DNA of 64,000 nt from VRUE01 sp963728045 (GTDB taxonomy: Bacteria > Actinomycetota > Thermoleophilia > Solirubrobacterales > 70-9), in NCBI GenBank assembly GCA_963728045.1, contig CAVSIE010000002.1:1426001-1490000 (forward strand), given 5' to 3'. Both the position numbers and the translations under genes were made by a program. Below, in pieces: positions 1 through 9,098 of this stretch (the first letter of the stretch is position 1; each line of letters opens with the position of its first letter). A model generated the notes under the pieces. It searched no databases and had not been told where the DNA came from. It saw only the letters and a list, made by a program, of their open reading frames with translations.

Positions 1-1
1 C

Positions 2-973
2 GACAAACAGACGATCGCCGGGGCGATCTCGACCGCCACCCACGGCACCGGGGCGAAGCTGCGCAACCTCGCCGCTCAGGTCGAGGGGCTGGAGCTGGTC
101 CTCGCCGACGGCAGCGTGCGCGAGCTCGGTCTCGCCGACGGCGACCTGCTGCGCGCGGCCCGGGTCTCGATCGGCGCGCTTGGCGCGATCTCAGCGGTGA
201 CCCTGCGCTGTGTCCCCGCCTTCACCCTTCGTCGGGTCGACGCGCCGCACCCCCGTGAAGAGGTCCTCGACTCCTTCGAGGAGCGCGCCGCCGCCCACGA
301 GCATTTCGAGCTCTTCACCTTTCCCTACGCCGACTCCGCCTTGGTATTGGAGCGCAACAGGACCGAGGAGCCGCCGCAGCTGCGGGGGAAGGTCGCCACC
401 TACCTCAACGACGTCGTGCTCGAAAACTGGGCGCTGGAGGCGATTTCCGCCGCCGGCAAGGTCTTTCCGGCGGCTATACCGCTCCTCTCCCGGCTCGCCG
501 CCCGGCTCGCCTCCGGCGGCGCAGTCACCGACCGTAGCGACCGCATCTTCGCCAACGAGCGCCGCGTCCGTTTCACCGAGATGGAGTACGGCGTTCCGCG
601 TGAGCACGGCCCTGAGGCGGTGCGCCGAGTGATCGAGTGGGTGCGCTCCAACCGCTACCCGGTCTTCTTCCCGATCGAGATGAGGGTGACCGCGGCGGAC
701 GACGCCCTGATCAGCCCTTCCCACGAGCGCGACACTGCCTACATCGCTGTGCACCAGTACCGGGGCATGGAGTGGCGCCCCTACTTCGAGGCGGTCGAGG
801 CGATCATGGACGAGTACGAAGGGCGCCCCCACTGGGGCAAGCGCCACTTCCAGACGGCGGAGACGCTGGCGCCGCGCTTCCCCCGCTGGGCCGACTTCCA
901 GGCAGCCCGCGACCAGCTCGATCTCAACCGCGTCTTCACCAACGAGTACGCGGCCCGCGTCCTCGGCCCCTAG
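2..973 (+). CDS. FAD-linked sugar-lactone oxidase (D-arabinono-1,4-lactone oxidase type), 5' end missing
   Basis: The reading frame is open from the first bases of the window, so the gene begins upstream and about 323 codons are present. The visible start (DKQTIAGAISTATHGTG) is the C-terminal edge of the FAD_binding_4 (PCMH) domain of the vanillyl-alcohol-oxidase superfamily. The remainder matches the ALO C-terminal domain, ending in the family-typical HWGKRHF segment near the terminus. Family members oxidise aldonolactones with FAD and an electron acceptor. The gene is convergent with the deaminase/aldolase gene at 1068. An internal ATG at 116 is not the real start because conserved residues precede it. 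Confidence 0.85.
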   Translation, partial: DKQTIAGAISTATHGTGAKLRNLAAQVEGLELVLADGSVRELGLADGDLLRAARVSIGALGAISAVTLRCVPAFTLRRVDAPHPREEVLDSFEERAAAHEHFELFTFPYADSALVLERNRTEEPPQLRGKVATYLNDVVLENWALEAISAAGKVFPAAIPLLSRLAARLASGGAVTDRSDRIFANERRVRFTEMEYGVPREHGPEAVRRVIEWVRSNRYPVFFPIEMRVTAADDALISPSHERDTAYIAVHQYRGMEWRPYFEAVEAIMDEYEGRPHWGKRHFQTAETLAPRFPRWADFQAARDQLDLNRVFTNEYAARVLGP

Positions 974-988
974 GCGGCTGCAAACCGG

Positions 989-1058
989 CGTCTGGCGGCG
1001 TCCTCGGTCGCTCACGTGCAGAGCACGCTTCGCTCCCTGCGTCCTTGCCAGGCTTGGT
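989..1058 (-). repeat. Dispersed hairpin repeat, copy 1
   Basis: Read on the minus strand, this stretch holds three blocks that also occur in the same order and orientation at 60559-60652: ACCAAGC, GGCAAGGACGCAGGGAG and CGACCGAGGAC, closing with GCCGCCAGACG. Between the second and third blocks lies a short hairpin (GCGTGC / GCACGT) whose bases differ from the other copy. It lies just after the stop codon of the minus-strand gene ending at 1068, so it would be in that gene's 3' UTR. The function is unknown; a terminator or mobile mini-element is possible. Confidence 0.55.
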
Positions 1059-1067
1059 TTTCGCCGC

Positions 1068-2264
1068 CTAGAGGAAGGTCTTTCCTTCGCCTCTGTAAGT
1101 CGGCGCCTCGTCGACGATCTCGCCACCCTGGACCAGGTGCAGCGAGTCGAAGCGCTCGCATAGCTCGCCGGCCTTGGTGTGGCGCATGTAGACGCGGTCA
1201 CCGATCCGAAGCTCATGAGCGGGCGGTCCGCTGAGCGGGGTCTGCACCTCACCCGCTCCCTCCTCGGGGTCGAGCTTCAGGCCCGGTGGCAGCCAGGGGC
1301 TGGGGAGGCGCGCGGCGTCGCCGCTGCCGGAGGCGAGGTAGCCGCCGCCGAGCGCAGTCGCGACGCCGGCCGTCGGCTTGCGCACGATCGGCAGCGCGAA
1401 GCCGGCGGCGGGGGAGAGCTTGAAGCGGCTGTAGTAGTCGAAGAGGGTGGGGGCGTAGAAGCCGGAGCCGGCGGTGACCTCGGTGACCGCGTCCTCGGCG
1501 CCGGTCAGCTCGAGGCTGCCGGTGCCACCGCCATTGACGATCTCCAACGGTGCGACCTCGCGGATCGCGGCGACGACCGCGGCCCGCCGCGCGGCCAGCT
1601 CGGCGGCGGAGCGGCGCTGCATGAAGCGGATCGCGGCGCCGCGCAGCCGGCGCCCGGGTGGCTGGTCGCCGACCCCGGCGATCTGCCCCTCGTAGGCCAT
1701 CAGCGCCGCCAGCTCGAGCTGCGGGCGGCGCTCGATCTCGCGCGCCAGCTCGACCGCTTGATCGGCGGTGTGCACGGGCGAGCGTTTCGGCCCGACCTTG
1801 ACCCGCCCGCCCAGCGCCCACCAGCCGGCGTCGAGGTCGATGCAAACGCGCACCGGGGCGGCGCCGGCGCCCAGCACCGACTCGATCGCGTCGAGGTGCT
1901 CGGCGCAGTCGACCATCACGATCGGTGCGCTGCCCGGGTTCGCCGCCGCACGCAGCGCCAGCTCGCCCAGCGCCTCGGTGTCTGTCGTCGGGTAGGCGAG
2001 CAGCAGGTCCTCGAAGCCCTGCTCGGCCAGCCACAGGGTCTCCGGCAGGGTGAAGGTCATCTGGCCGCGGAAGCGCTCGTCGCTGGCCAGGATGCGCTCC
2101 TGCAGCGCCCGGCAGCGCAGCGACTTGCTCGCCACCCGGATCGGCTTCTCTCGCGCCCGCCCAAGCATCTCCGCCGCGTTGGACCACATCGCGTCGAGGT
2201 CGACGAAGGCGAAGGGCGCCTCGACCTCGGCGAAGATCGACTCGTACTCGGCATGGCTCGGCAT
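1068..2264 (-). CDS. PLP-dependent amino-acid deaminase/aldolase (alanine racemase N-domain, DSD1-like)
   Basis: 398 aa. The N-terminal domain is an alanine-racemase-type TIM barrel. The candidate PLP lysine is in the VASKSLR motif near residue 47. The C-terminal domain ends with a HTKAGELC stretch, whose His and Cys fit the metal pair of D-serine dehydratase/D-threonine aldolase (DSD1) proteins. Such enzymes deaminate or cleave D-hydroxy-amino acids. The ATG at 2264 precedes a typical N-terminus for the family. It is convergent with the lactone oxidase upstream; these two families often sit together in actinobacterial genomes (recollection, not tested). The exact substrate cannot be read from sequence. 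Confidence 0.82.
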   Translation of the reverse strand: MPSHAEYESIFAEVEAPFAFVDLDAMWSNAAEMLGRAREKPIRVASKSLRCRALQERILASDERFRGQMTFTLPETLWLAEQGFEDLLLAYPTTDTEALGELALRAAANPGSAPIVMVDCAEHLDAIESVLGAGAAPVRVCIDLDAGWWALGGRVKVGPKRSPVHTADQAVELAREIERRPQLELAALMAYEGQIAGVGDQPPGRRLRGAAIRFMQRRSAAELAARRAAVVAAIREVAPLEIVNGGGTGSLELTGAEDAVTEVTAGSGFYAPTLFDYYSRFKLSPAAGFALPIVRKPTAGVATALGGGYLASGSGDAARLPSPWLPPGLKLDPEEGAGEVQTPLSGPPAHELRIGDRVYMRHTKAGELCERFDSLHLVQGGEIVDEAPTYRGEGKTFL

Positions 2265-2311
2265 CGCGCGGATCAGCCTATCCCGGCCGTCGCCCTACAA
2301 TCAAAACACCC

Positions 2312-2400
2312 GGAGAGGTGGCCGAGTGGCTGAAGGCACTCGCCTGCTAAGCGAGTAGGGGGCGCAAGCTCTCTCGAGGGTTCGAATCCCTCCCTCTCCG
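2312..2400 (+). tRNA. tRNA-Ser (GCT)
   Basis: The sequence folds as a class II tRNA: acceptor arms GGAGAGG and CCTCTCC, a five-pair anticodon stem CTCGC/GCGAG around the loop CTGCTAA, giving anticodon GCT, then a long variable arm and a T-loop GTTCGAATC. Length is 89 nt with discriminator G; CCA is not encoded. No second copy of its 3' end is visible in the window, so it does not appear to be used as an attachment site here. Confidence 0.97.
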
Positions 2401-2430
2401 TTCAGAACGGCGCTGTATGTCTTGTGCAGA

Positions 2431-3342
2431 ATGCTTGTGGTGAGAGTTGTCCTCGTAGCCTTGGCCCTGCTTGCACCTGGCTCTGTTCTCAGCGACCAGT
2501 CCGTTGCCGGCGAATGGCAGGAGCTGCCTGTCGTGCCAGCGCTCGGACCTGTTGTCACCGGCCACCTCGAAAAGGTCGTGAGCCGTGGAGGGCAACTCGG
2601 CAATCGCCCGGGGGTCGTCGCCAAGATTGGCGACAGCATCACTGCATCGCCAGCGTTCCTGCAAGCGCTGGCGTGCTGGCCGGCACAGCTGGGCCCATGG
2701 GAGGAGTTAGGCGGGACGCTCTCGTTCTTCGGGCGGACCGCCGTGCCTGGCGGCTCCGAGGAAGCTCAGTGTCCGGTCAGCAACAGCTATTCGCGCCTGG
2801 GCGTGGCCGCCGTCGGAGGATGGCGGGCGGCCGATGCGCTTCTGCCACGCGAATCCTTCACGGAGTGCCACGGGCTGCCCGCCGTTTCCTGTGAGCTGCA
2901 ACTGATCCACCCATCGGTTGCCCTGATCATGTTTGGAACCAATGATCTGGAGGACTTCACCGCGACCCAGTTCCGCCTCGACCTCGCTCGGGTCGCACGG
3001 CTCGTGTCCAGTGCGGGGACCATCCCGGTGATCAGCACGATCCCGCCTCGGGCCAGGCAGCCGTTCTCGCAACGGGTCGCGCGGTTCAATGCCGAGATCG
3101 CCGCCTTGGCTGAGAACCGGGCCCTGCCGCTCTGGAACTACTGGCGACAGATGGTCGCGCCGGGGGTTCCTCGCGCGGGTCTGAGTCGCGATGGCGTCCA
3201 CCCGAGCATTCTCTGCCCACCCTGCACCGCGATTGACTTTCGGCCCGTGGGATTGCGGCAGGGGTATGCACTGCGGAACCTCGGGGCCTTGCTTGTCCTC
3301 GATCGCCTGCGCCGGGTAGTCCCGCTGGTAGACGGTCAGTAG
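2431..3342 (+). CDS. Secreted SGNH/GDSL-type esterase
   Basis: 303 aa from the ATG at 2431; a TTG at 2422 is the only alternative and would add three residues. The N-terminus is a signal peptide with a run of Val/Leu/Ala. The SGNH blocks are present in order: GDSI (nucleophile Ser) near residue 65, FGTND near 170, and DGVHP (catalytic Asp/His) near 250. It starts only about 30 nt after tRNA-Ser and ends overlapping, tail to tail, the acyltransferase-3 gene. SGNH esterases and acyltransferase-3 proteins often add or remove acyl groups on cell-surface glycans, which is a reasonable but unproven link here. Confidence 0.8.
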   Translation: MLVVRVVLVALALLAPGSVLSDQSVAGEWQELPVVPALGPVVTGHLEKVVSRGGQLGNRPGVVAKIGDSITASPAFLQALACWPAQLGPWEELGGTLSFFGRTAVPGGSEEAQCPVSNSYSRLGVAAVGGWRAADALLPRESFTECHGLPAVSCELQLIHPSVALIMFGTNDLEDFTATQFRLDLARVARLVSSAGTIPVISTIPPRARQPFSQRVARFNAEIAALAENRALPLWNYWRQMVAPGVPRAGLSRDGVHPSILCPPCTAIDFRPVGLRQGYALRNLGALLVLDRLRRVVPLVDGQ

Positions 3343-4520
3343 GAATCCACCGTCTGGCCGGGAGCGCTGCGAGGGCGCACATGCTTCGTCGCCAGCTTGC
3401 GCACCCCACGGATCAGGGCATACGTCCCGATAGCCAACGCAAGGGTCCCGCTCACAGCAAGTCCCCAGCGGACGGGGATTGCCAGCTCGGTCGTGGAGAG
3501 GGAGCTCTGCAGAGCGACGAGGAACGGGATATGAACGAGGTAGATCCAAAAGCTTGCGTCCGCCAAATAGCGCAGCACGCGCGACTCCTTGTGGACGTAT
3601 CGCGCCAGCACGCCCCAGATCCCGAACAGGGTCAGCCAGCAGACCATGCCCACGGTGAACAGTCCATAAAGGCGCAGCTCATCGATTTCGGCCAGGATGC
3701 CCGGCGTGCCGACGTTGCCGGTGAAGTCGCCGTTGTCGTAGAAGAGAAGGAAGGCCGGCACGGCGATCAGCACTCCGGCCCCAAGCCGCAGCCAGGCTCC
3801 GCGCTTGAGGTCCTCCAGCAGGTCGGTCTGGCCGCTGAGAAGCCAGCCGAAGAAGAAGAAGAGGCTGTAGTAGGCGAAGAGGGTCGGGGCGGGGACCAGC
3901 GAGTTGGATGCGGTTCCTCCCGCCACCCAGCCGGTCTTGGTGATCAGGATCGCCGCGCTGATCGACGCCAGGACAGGAACCGCCCACCATGATCTGATCA
4001 GGCTGCGAAAGCCACGGTTGATGGCTGCCCCCAGCCCAGGTGCGCGCTGGATCGCCAACCAGACTCCGATCGCGATCAGAGAGATCATCAACAGGTAGGC
4101 GATGAACCACAGGTGCCGCGGCGAGAGGGTGAAGACGTTGGCGATATCCAGCTCTCGCTTCGGCGGAAGCTCACCCTTACGCGGCCAGAGGGCTGCCGCG
4201 CCGATGACGAGGAAGTTCGCCAGCGGCACGACCGTCAGCATCCCCACGGCCAGCGGCAACCCGAGTCGGCGAAACCGTGCCCGCAGTTGCCCGACAGCGG
4301 TGGATCGTCGCAGCGCGCTGGCGGCCAGGAACCCGGAGATGGCGAAGAACAGGGGCATGTGCCAGGTATGGACGAACCAGACGACGGCATCGACGATCTC
4401 GGCCCCTCCGTCGCCCTTCTGGACATAGCGGGCAGCGTGGTATGGGATGAGGAGGAGGATCGCCGATACGCGGATGGCGTCTAGGTGATGCCGACGCTGC
4501 TGGCTTGCACCTTGAGACAT
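3336..4520 (-). CDS. Acyltransferase-3 family membrane protein (OafA/YrhL-like)
   Basis: 394 aa with about ten hydrophobic helices. The N-terminus has the family signature LDAIRV followed by a membrane histidine (PYHAARY), the conserved His of acyltransferase 3 proteins that O-acylate sugars in exported glycans or macrolides. The ATG at 4520 gives a normal start right before the signature. It overlaps the SGNH esterase gene by 7 bp at the 3' ends. Substrate is unknown. Confidence 0.85.
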   Translation of the reverse strand: MSQGASQQRRHHLDAIRVSAILLLIPYHAARYVQKGDGGAEIVDAVVWFVHTWHMPLFFAISGFLAASALRRSTAVGQLRARFRRLGLPLAVGMLTVVPLANFLVIGAAALWPRKGELPPKRELDIANVFTLSPRHLWFIAYLLMISLIAIGVWLAIQRAPGLGAAINRGFRSLIRSWWAVPVLASISAAILITKTGWVAGGTASNSLVPAPTLFAYYSLFFFFGWLLSGQTDLLEDLKRGAWLRLGAGVLIAVPAFLLFYDNGDFTGNVGTPGILAEIDELRLYGLFTVGMVCWLTLFGIWGVLARYVHKESRVLRYLADASFWIYLVHIPFLVALQSSLSTTELAIPVRWGLAVSGTLALAIGTYALIRGVRKLATKHVRPRSAPGQTVDSY

Positions 4521-4574
4521 AGGGAGCAGCGTAGGCGGTTCGGGTGGCCCAGCCGAACGGAAGCTGCGCGGGAA

Positions 4575-6008
4575 TTACGTCAGGCGTGAACGCACTACGA
4601 CCCGGCCGCCGTTGGCGGGGATCATGGTGACGTTGCGGTGCAGGGCGCGCTCGGGCTCGGGCTCGGCGGCCTCCAGGTCGAGGCGGCGGGCCATCGCCTC
4701 GAGGACGACGCGCTGCTCGGCCATCGCCAGGGCGGCGCCGAGGCAGCGGCGGATGCCGCCGCCGAAGGGGATCCACTCGTAGGTGCCCGGCTTGCGGCCG
4801 AGCCAGCGCTCGGGCCTGAACTCGAACGGCTCCGGGTAGAGGTCCTCGCGGTGGTGGACGAGGAGGATGCTCATCGTCACCGGGGTGTCTGCCGAGACCG
4901 CGTACTCGCCGAGGCGCCAGGGGAGCATCACCCGGCGGCCGATCATCGGCACCACCGGGCGTGAGCGCATGCTCTCGATGATCGTCGCCTCGATTTGCTC
5001 GGCGGCGCCGTTGCCGCTGCGGACGGCCTCGCGCAGCGCCTCATGGGCGGCCGAGGTGCGGACCAGCCTCTCCCAGGTCCAGGCCAGCGAGTTGGCGGTC
5101 GTCTCATGGCCGGCGAGGACGAGCGTGAGCAGCTCGTCGCGCACTTCTTTGTCGCTCAGGGTCTCGCCGTCCTCGGTCGTCGCCTGGAGCAAGATCGAGA
5201 GGATGTCGCGGCGCTCGTCGAGGTGCTGGTCGCGGCGCCGCGCCTCGATCACCCCGTAGGTGGCGCGGTCGAGGATGTCGAGGCCGAGGCGCATCGGGCC
5301 GACCGGCTCTTCGCGGTTCATGTTCATCAGCTCCCCGACCTGGGCGAGCGGCAAGGTAGAGGCCTGGACGAGGCGCTTGACCGCGTAGCGCAGCCGGCTC
5401 TCAGGAGTGCCGCGCCCGGGCTTGCCTTCGATGCCGAAGATCCCGGCCATGATCACGTCGAGCGTGATCGCCTGCATCCGCGGCGCCAGCGCGAAGGGAC
5501 GGTCGAGCGGCCAGCGGTCGATCTCGCGTTCGGCGGCATCGGCGATCATCTGCGTGTAGCGCTCGATCGCCTCGCCGTGGAAGGGCGGCAGCAGCAGCTT
5601 GCGCTGCCGCATGTGACGCGGGCCGACCGCGGTCAGGACCGAGTTGGGCCCGAGGATCGGCAGCAGCGGCGACTCGCCGGTCAGCGAGGGCGCCTGCTCG
5701 GGCTTGGCGGTGAAGAGCGAGCGCACGTGGTCCGGGTGGCTGGTGATTACCGGGCCGCCGGGCATGGTGGTGCGCATGCGGAAGACCTCGCCGTAGAGGC
5801 GGCGGGCGCGGAAGACGAACTCGATCTGACGCTGGTTGAAGCGCACCATCTGGACGATGGGAGGCAGCGGGATCACCGGCGGTTTGGCCAGTCCGGCGAG
5901 TTCTTCGGGCTCGATCGGGCCGGCGGGGGAGGTGGGGGCCTCTCCGACCAGGCCCTCGACTATCGGCTTCTCGTCGTCCTGGGCGCGCTCGGCGACAGCG
6001 TTGCTCAC
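4575..6008 (-). CDS. Cytochrome P450
   Basis: 477 aa. Starting at the GTG at 6008 removes a spurious low-complexity extension that the open frame would otherwise add. The I-helix oxygen-binding motif AGHETT is near residue 300, the K-helix ExxR motif is ESMR, and the heme-thiolate loop FGGGIRRCLG is near 420. This is a soluble bacterial class I P450 in size. It is divergent from pyruvate kinase across 88 nt, so both promoters must lie in 6009-6096. No ferredoxin or reductase gene is adjacent. Substrate unknown. Confidence 0.92.
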   Translation of the reverse strand: MSNAVAERAQDDEKPIVEGLVGEAPTSPAGPIEPEELAGLAKPPVIPLPPIVQMVRFNQRQIEFVFRARRLYGEVFRMRTTMPGGPVITSHPDHVRSLFTAKPEQAPSLTGESPLLPILGPNSVLTAVGPRHMRQRKLLLPPFHGEAIERYTQMIADAAEREIDRWPLDRPFALAPRMQAITLDVIMAGIFGIEGKPGRGTPESRLRYAVKRLVQASTLPLAQVGELMNMNREEPVGPMRLGLDILDRATYGVIEARRRDQHLDERRDILSILLQATTEDGETLSDKEVRDELLTLVLAGHETTANSLAWTWERLVRTSAAHEALREAVRSGNGAAEQIEATIIESMRSRPVVPMIGRRVMLPWRLGEYAVSADTPVTMSILLVHHREDLYPEPFEFRPERWLGRKPGTYEWIPFGGGIRRCLGAALAMAEQRVVLEAMARRLDLEAAEPEPERALHRNVTMIPANGGRVVVRSRLT

Positions 6009-6096
6009 GCGACCAGTGTTACACAGATCGATGTCGACATTGTGAGAGCGAGCACATTGCGAAGGGTGCGCGGGTCCACTCTCTACAGTCAAGAGC

Positions 6097-7510
6097 ATGC
6101 GGGACAGGCGCACGAAGATAATCGCCACGGTCGGCCCGGCGACCTGGGACGGCGACGTCCTGGCACGCTTGATCGAGGCCGGCGCCGACGTCCTCCGGCT
6201 CAACTTCTCCCACGCCGACCGCGACCGCCACGCACGGACGATCGAGTCGATCCGCGCCGCCGCCGAGCGGGCCGGGCGCGAGGTCGCGGTGCTCGGCGAC
6301 CTGCCGGGGCCGAAGCTGCGGATCGGCGAGCTGCGCGGCGACGTCGCCGAGCTCGAGGCCGGCAAGCACGTGAGGCTGACCCCACGCGCGGTCGAGGGCG
6401 ACGAGGAGACGATCCCGGTCGACTGGCCCGGGGTCACGGCGCTGCGCGAGGACGAGCTGGTCTACCTGGCCGACGGCGCGATCCGGCTGCGGGTCTGCGA
6501 GCCCGACGACGGCGAGATCGAGTGTGAGGTAGAGGTGGGGGGCACGCTCTCGTCCCACAAGGGGATGAACGTCCCCGGCGTCACCGGTCCCGCCGCCACC
6601 GACGGCGACATGGGCTGGGTCGAGTTCACGGTCGAGCACGGGATCGACATGCTCGCGGTCTCCTTCGTCTCCTCCGCCGCGGACCTCGAGCCGGTCGCGC
6701 AGCACCTGAGCGCGCTCGACTCCGGCATGCCGCTGATCGCGAAGATCGAGAAGCAGCAGGCAGCCGAGAACGCCGAGGAGATCGTCCGCGCCGCGACCGG
6801 CGGGATCATGGTGGCGCGCGGTGACCTCGGGATCGAGTTGCCGCTGGCTGAGGTCCCGGTCGTCCAGAAGCGGCTGATCCGCGCCGCCGGCAAGCGCTCG
6901 AAGCCGGTGATCACCGCGACCCAGATGCTGGCCTCGATGGTCACCGCCCGCCGCCCGACCCGGGCCGAGGTGACCGACGTCGCCAACGCGATCTTCGACG
7001 GTACCGATGCGGTGATGCTCTCCGAGGAGACGGCGGTCGGCCGCCACCCGATCGAGGCAGTGGAGGTGATGGACCGGATTGCGCGCGCGACCGAGCCCGA
7101 CCTGCCCTACGGCGAGTGGCTCTTCGGCCGCACCGACCAGGCGACCCAGGACGTCGCCGACTCGGTGGCGCAGGGAGCGGTGGGGGCGGTCTACCGCCTC
7201 GGGCTCGCGGCGCTGGTCGTGCCGACCACGAGCGGCCGCACCGCGCGGCTCGTCTCCGCCCACCGGCCCAAGGTGCCGGTGCTGGCGGTCTCGCCGCGGA
7301 TCGAGACCGTCCGCCGCCTCAACCTGCTGTTCGGGGTGACCGCGGTGCTCAGCGAGCACCCGACCGAGGTCCGCGGCCTGCTCGACAAGTGCGCCGCGCT
7401 CGCGGCCGAGCACGGCATCGCCAAGTCGGGCGAGCTGATCGCAATCACGGCCGGCCTGCCCGGAGCAGGAGCTGGGCACCAACCTCTTCGAGGTCCACCG
7501 CGTGCCCTGA
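6097..7510 (+). CDS. pyk: Pyruvate kinase, one apparent frameshift near the C-terminus
   Basis: Converts phosphoenolpyruvate and ADP to pyruvate and ATP. It starts MRDRRTKIIATVGPA and contains the metal/substrate motifs LRLNFSH, the active-site segment LIAKIEKQQ, VARGDLG, and TATQML. At about 7456-7460 the frame is off by one. Removing one C from CTGCCCGGAG restores the family-typical end GLPEQELGTNLFEVHRVP and a TGA at 7508-7510, giving the usual 470 aa. As written, the frame instead runs on into the enoyl-CoA hydratase gene and makes a 739-aa fusion. A sequencing or assembly error is the simplest reading. Confidence 0.9.
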
Positions 7511-7539
7511 GGCGAAGGCCGGGAAGTAGGGTTTCGCCC

Positions 7540-8316
7540 GTGGCGGGGCCGATCCGACTGGAGCGCGATGGAGGGCTGGCGGTGGCGACCTTCGACAGCC
7601 CGCCGCTCAACCTCTTCGACCGCGCGATGTTCGAGGCGCTGCAGGCGACGATCGCCGAGGTCGAGGCCGAGCCGCCGCGGGCGCTGCTCTTCCGCGCCGC
7701 AGGCCGCGCGGTCTCGGGCGGCGTCGATGTGGACGAGTTCGAGGGGCTGACGCCAGAGCAGGGGAGCCGGCTCTGGGGCGAGTTGATCGGCACGGTCGAA
7801 CGGGTCGAAGCCCTGCCCCTGCCGGTCGTCTTCGCGGCCCACGCGCTCACCCTTACGGCGGCCTTTGAGCTGGCGCTCGGCTGCGACCTGATCGTCGCCG
7901 CCCGCTCGGCCAAGTTCGGCCTGGTCGAGAAGGTGGTCGGCCTGACTCCGTCGATGGGCGGTACCCAGCGCCTCGCCGAGCGCGCCGGTAGCGGCCGCGC
8001 CGCCCAGTTCGTGATGAGCGGCGACCTGTTCGGGGCAGAGGAGCTGGAGCGCTGGGGCGCCGTCAACCTGGTCTTCGAGGACGAGGAGTTCGAGGGCCGG
8101 GCACGCGAGCTGGCTGTCGAGCTGGCTGTCGGCCCGACCATGGCGCACGCGATGACCAAGCGCGTGCTGCGCAGCTTCCGCCAGGGCGGCGTCCCCGCCG
8201 CCGACGAGACGATCCGCACCGAGGCCGCCGAGCTGTTCGCGACCGAGGACCTGCAGCGGGCGGTCAAGACTTTCCTCGAGCAGGGCCCCGGTCACGCCGA
8301 GTTCGAGGGCCGCTGA
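7540..8316 (+). CDS. Enoyl-CoA hydratase/isomerase family protein
   Basis: 258 aa from the GTG at 7540. Crotonase-fold features are visible: the oxyanion-hole segment around AAGRAVSGGVDVDEF, the ALTLTAAFELALGCDLIVAA stretch where most hydratases have a GxxxGGG(x)E pattern, and the Q-R-L block GGTQRLAERAG. The usual glycine-rich oxyanion motif is replaced by a threonine/alanine sequence, so the hydratase activity is not assured. It lies 29 nt after pyruvate kinase and is in the same frame, fused to it only by the frameshift there. Confidence 0.82.
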   Translation: MAGPIRLERDGGLAVATFDSPPLNLFDRAMFEALQATIAEVEAEPPRALLFRAAGRAVSGGVDVDEFEGLTPEQGSRLWGELIGTVERVEALPLPVVFAAHALTLTAAFELALGCDLIVAARSAKFGLVEKVVGLTPSMGGTQRLAERAGSGRAAQFVMSGDLFGAEELERWGAVNLVFEDEEFEGRARELAVELAVGPTMAHAMTKRVLRSFRQGGVPAADETIRTEAAELFATEDLQRAVKTFLEQGPGHAEFEGR

Positions 8317-8335
8317 GGGATAAGGTCCTGAGCCG

Positions 8336-8800
8336 ATGGTCGACTACGACGCGATAGCGCAGGGGATGACTCAGGCGGTGCCCTTCGCGGCTTTCCTGGG
8401 GCTCGAGATCACCAGTGTCGGCCCGGGCGAGGCGGCGGTTCTCCTGCCCGAGCGCCCAGAGCTCGGAAACCACGTCGGCTCCCAGCACGCCGGCGCCCTC
8501 TTCACCGTGGCCGAGACCGCTTCGGGCGCCGCCTTCGTCGGCGCCTTTGCCGAGCGCATGGGCGACGTCACCCCGCTCGCCCGCAGCGCCGAGATCTCCT
8601 ACGAGAAGATCGCCAAGGGCCCGATCGAGGCGAAGGCGAAGCTCGGCGTCCCCGCGGAGGAGGCTCTCGCCACCCTCGATGCCGAGGGCAAGGTCATCTT
8701 CCCCTGCGAGGTGGAGCTCTCCGATGCCGCCGGTCTGCGCGTCGCCACCGCCACGATCCAGTGGCACGTCCGCCTCAACCAGTCCGCCGAGCCCGCCTAG
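8336..8800 (+). CDS. Hotdog-fold thioesterase (PaaI/DUF4442-like)
   Basis: 154 aa. The sequence has the hotdog pattern of acyl-CoA thioesterases, with NHVGSQHAGALFTVAETASG as the central helix and its conserved Asn/Gln-His approach to the substrate. It follows the enoyl-CoA hydratase by 20 nt and is probably co-transcribed with it. Family members hydrolyse acyl-CoA thioesters; the substrate here is unknown. Confidence 0.78.
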   Translation: MVDYDAIAQGMTQAVPFAAFLGLEITSVGPGEAAVLLPERPELGNHVGSQHAGALFTVAETASGAAFVGAFAERMGDVTPLARSAEISYEKIAKGPIEAKAKLGVPAEEALATLDAEGKVIFPCEVELSDAAGLRVATATIQWHVRLNQSAEPA

Positions 8801-8849
8801 CCGTCCCGAGCCCTTAGAATCGCCCCTCCGGGCCTCCACCCGGCAACCC

Positions 8850-8923
8850 GCGCCCGTAGCTCAGTTGGATAGAGCGTCGGTCTACGAAACCGAAGGTCAC
8901 AGGTTCGAATCCTGTCGGGCGCG
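8850..8923 (+). tRNA. tRNA-Arg (ACG), integration site of the accessory array
   Basis: Acceptor arms GCGCCCG and CGGGCGC, D-arm AGCTCAGTTGG, anticodon stem TCGGT/ACCGA around CTACGAA (anticodon ACG), and T-loop GTTCGAATC give a complete 74-nt tRNA. The 42 bases from the anticodon loop to the discriminator base (8882-8923) recur exactly three more times downstream, as expected for a tRNA 3' end used by tyrosine integrases. Confidence 0.98.
8882..8923 (+). repeat. att copy A (tRNA-Arg 3' half, left end of array)
   Basis: Identical over 42 nt to 16566-16607, 23179-23220 and 26921-26962. This copy is the functional tRNA end, so integration keeps the tRNA intact. Similarity with copy C extends a few bases into the preceding anticodon stem (CGTCGGT). 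Confidence 0.93.
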
Positions 8924-8929
8924 TTCGGT

Positions 8930-8954
8930 GAAACCCGTTTGTGAGGCGGGTTTC
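8930..8954 (+). terminator. Hairpin after tRNA-Arg
   Basis: GAAACCCG and CGGGTTTC form a perfect 8-bp stem around a 9-nt loop seven bases after the tRNA end. A T-run does not follow, so termination efficiency is uncertain. Confidence 0.55.
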
Positions 8955-8994
8955 CTGCGTTCTGGGGATCGTGCGGGAGGGCGAAAGGCGGCCG

Positions 8995-9014
8995 TGGGGC
9001 AACGCCTGGGGCAA
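8995..9014 (+). repeat. Left paired repeat of element 1 (candidate integrase arm sites)
   Basis: The octamer TGGGGCAA occurs twice with a 12-nt period. The same pair with the same period, and sharing the following CG, occurs at 16448-16467 near the other end. Paired short direct repeats inside both ends are typical of arm-type binding sites for tyrosine integrases or Xis. Confidence 0.55.
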
Positions 9015-9098
9015 TGTGAGGTCCGAGTGACGGTCAGCCGAAGGCCTTGAGAAGGGCCTCCCGTCCACCTACGTTCGGCCGCGTAAGCAAGAAATAGC

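Noticed and set aside
2312..2400. tRNA-Ser as a second integration site, with the SGNH and acyltransferase genes as cargo
   Set aside because: No repeat of its 3' end and no integrase nearby.
6019..8295. Long minus-strand ORF opposite pyruvate kinase and the hydratase
   Set aside because: A high-GC shadow without conserved motifs; the plus strand has clear families.
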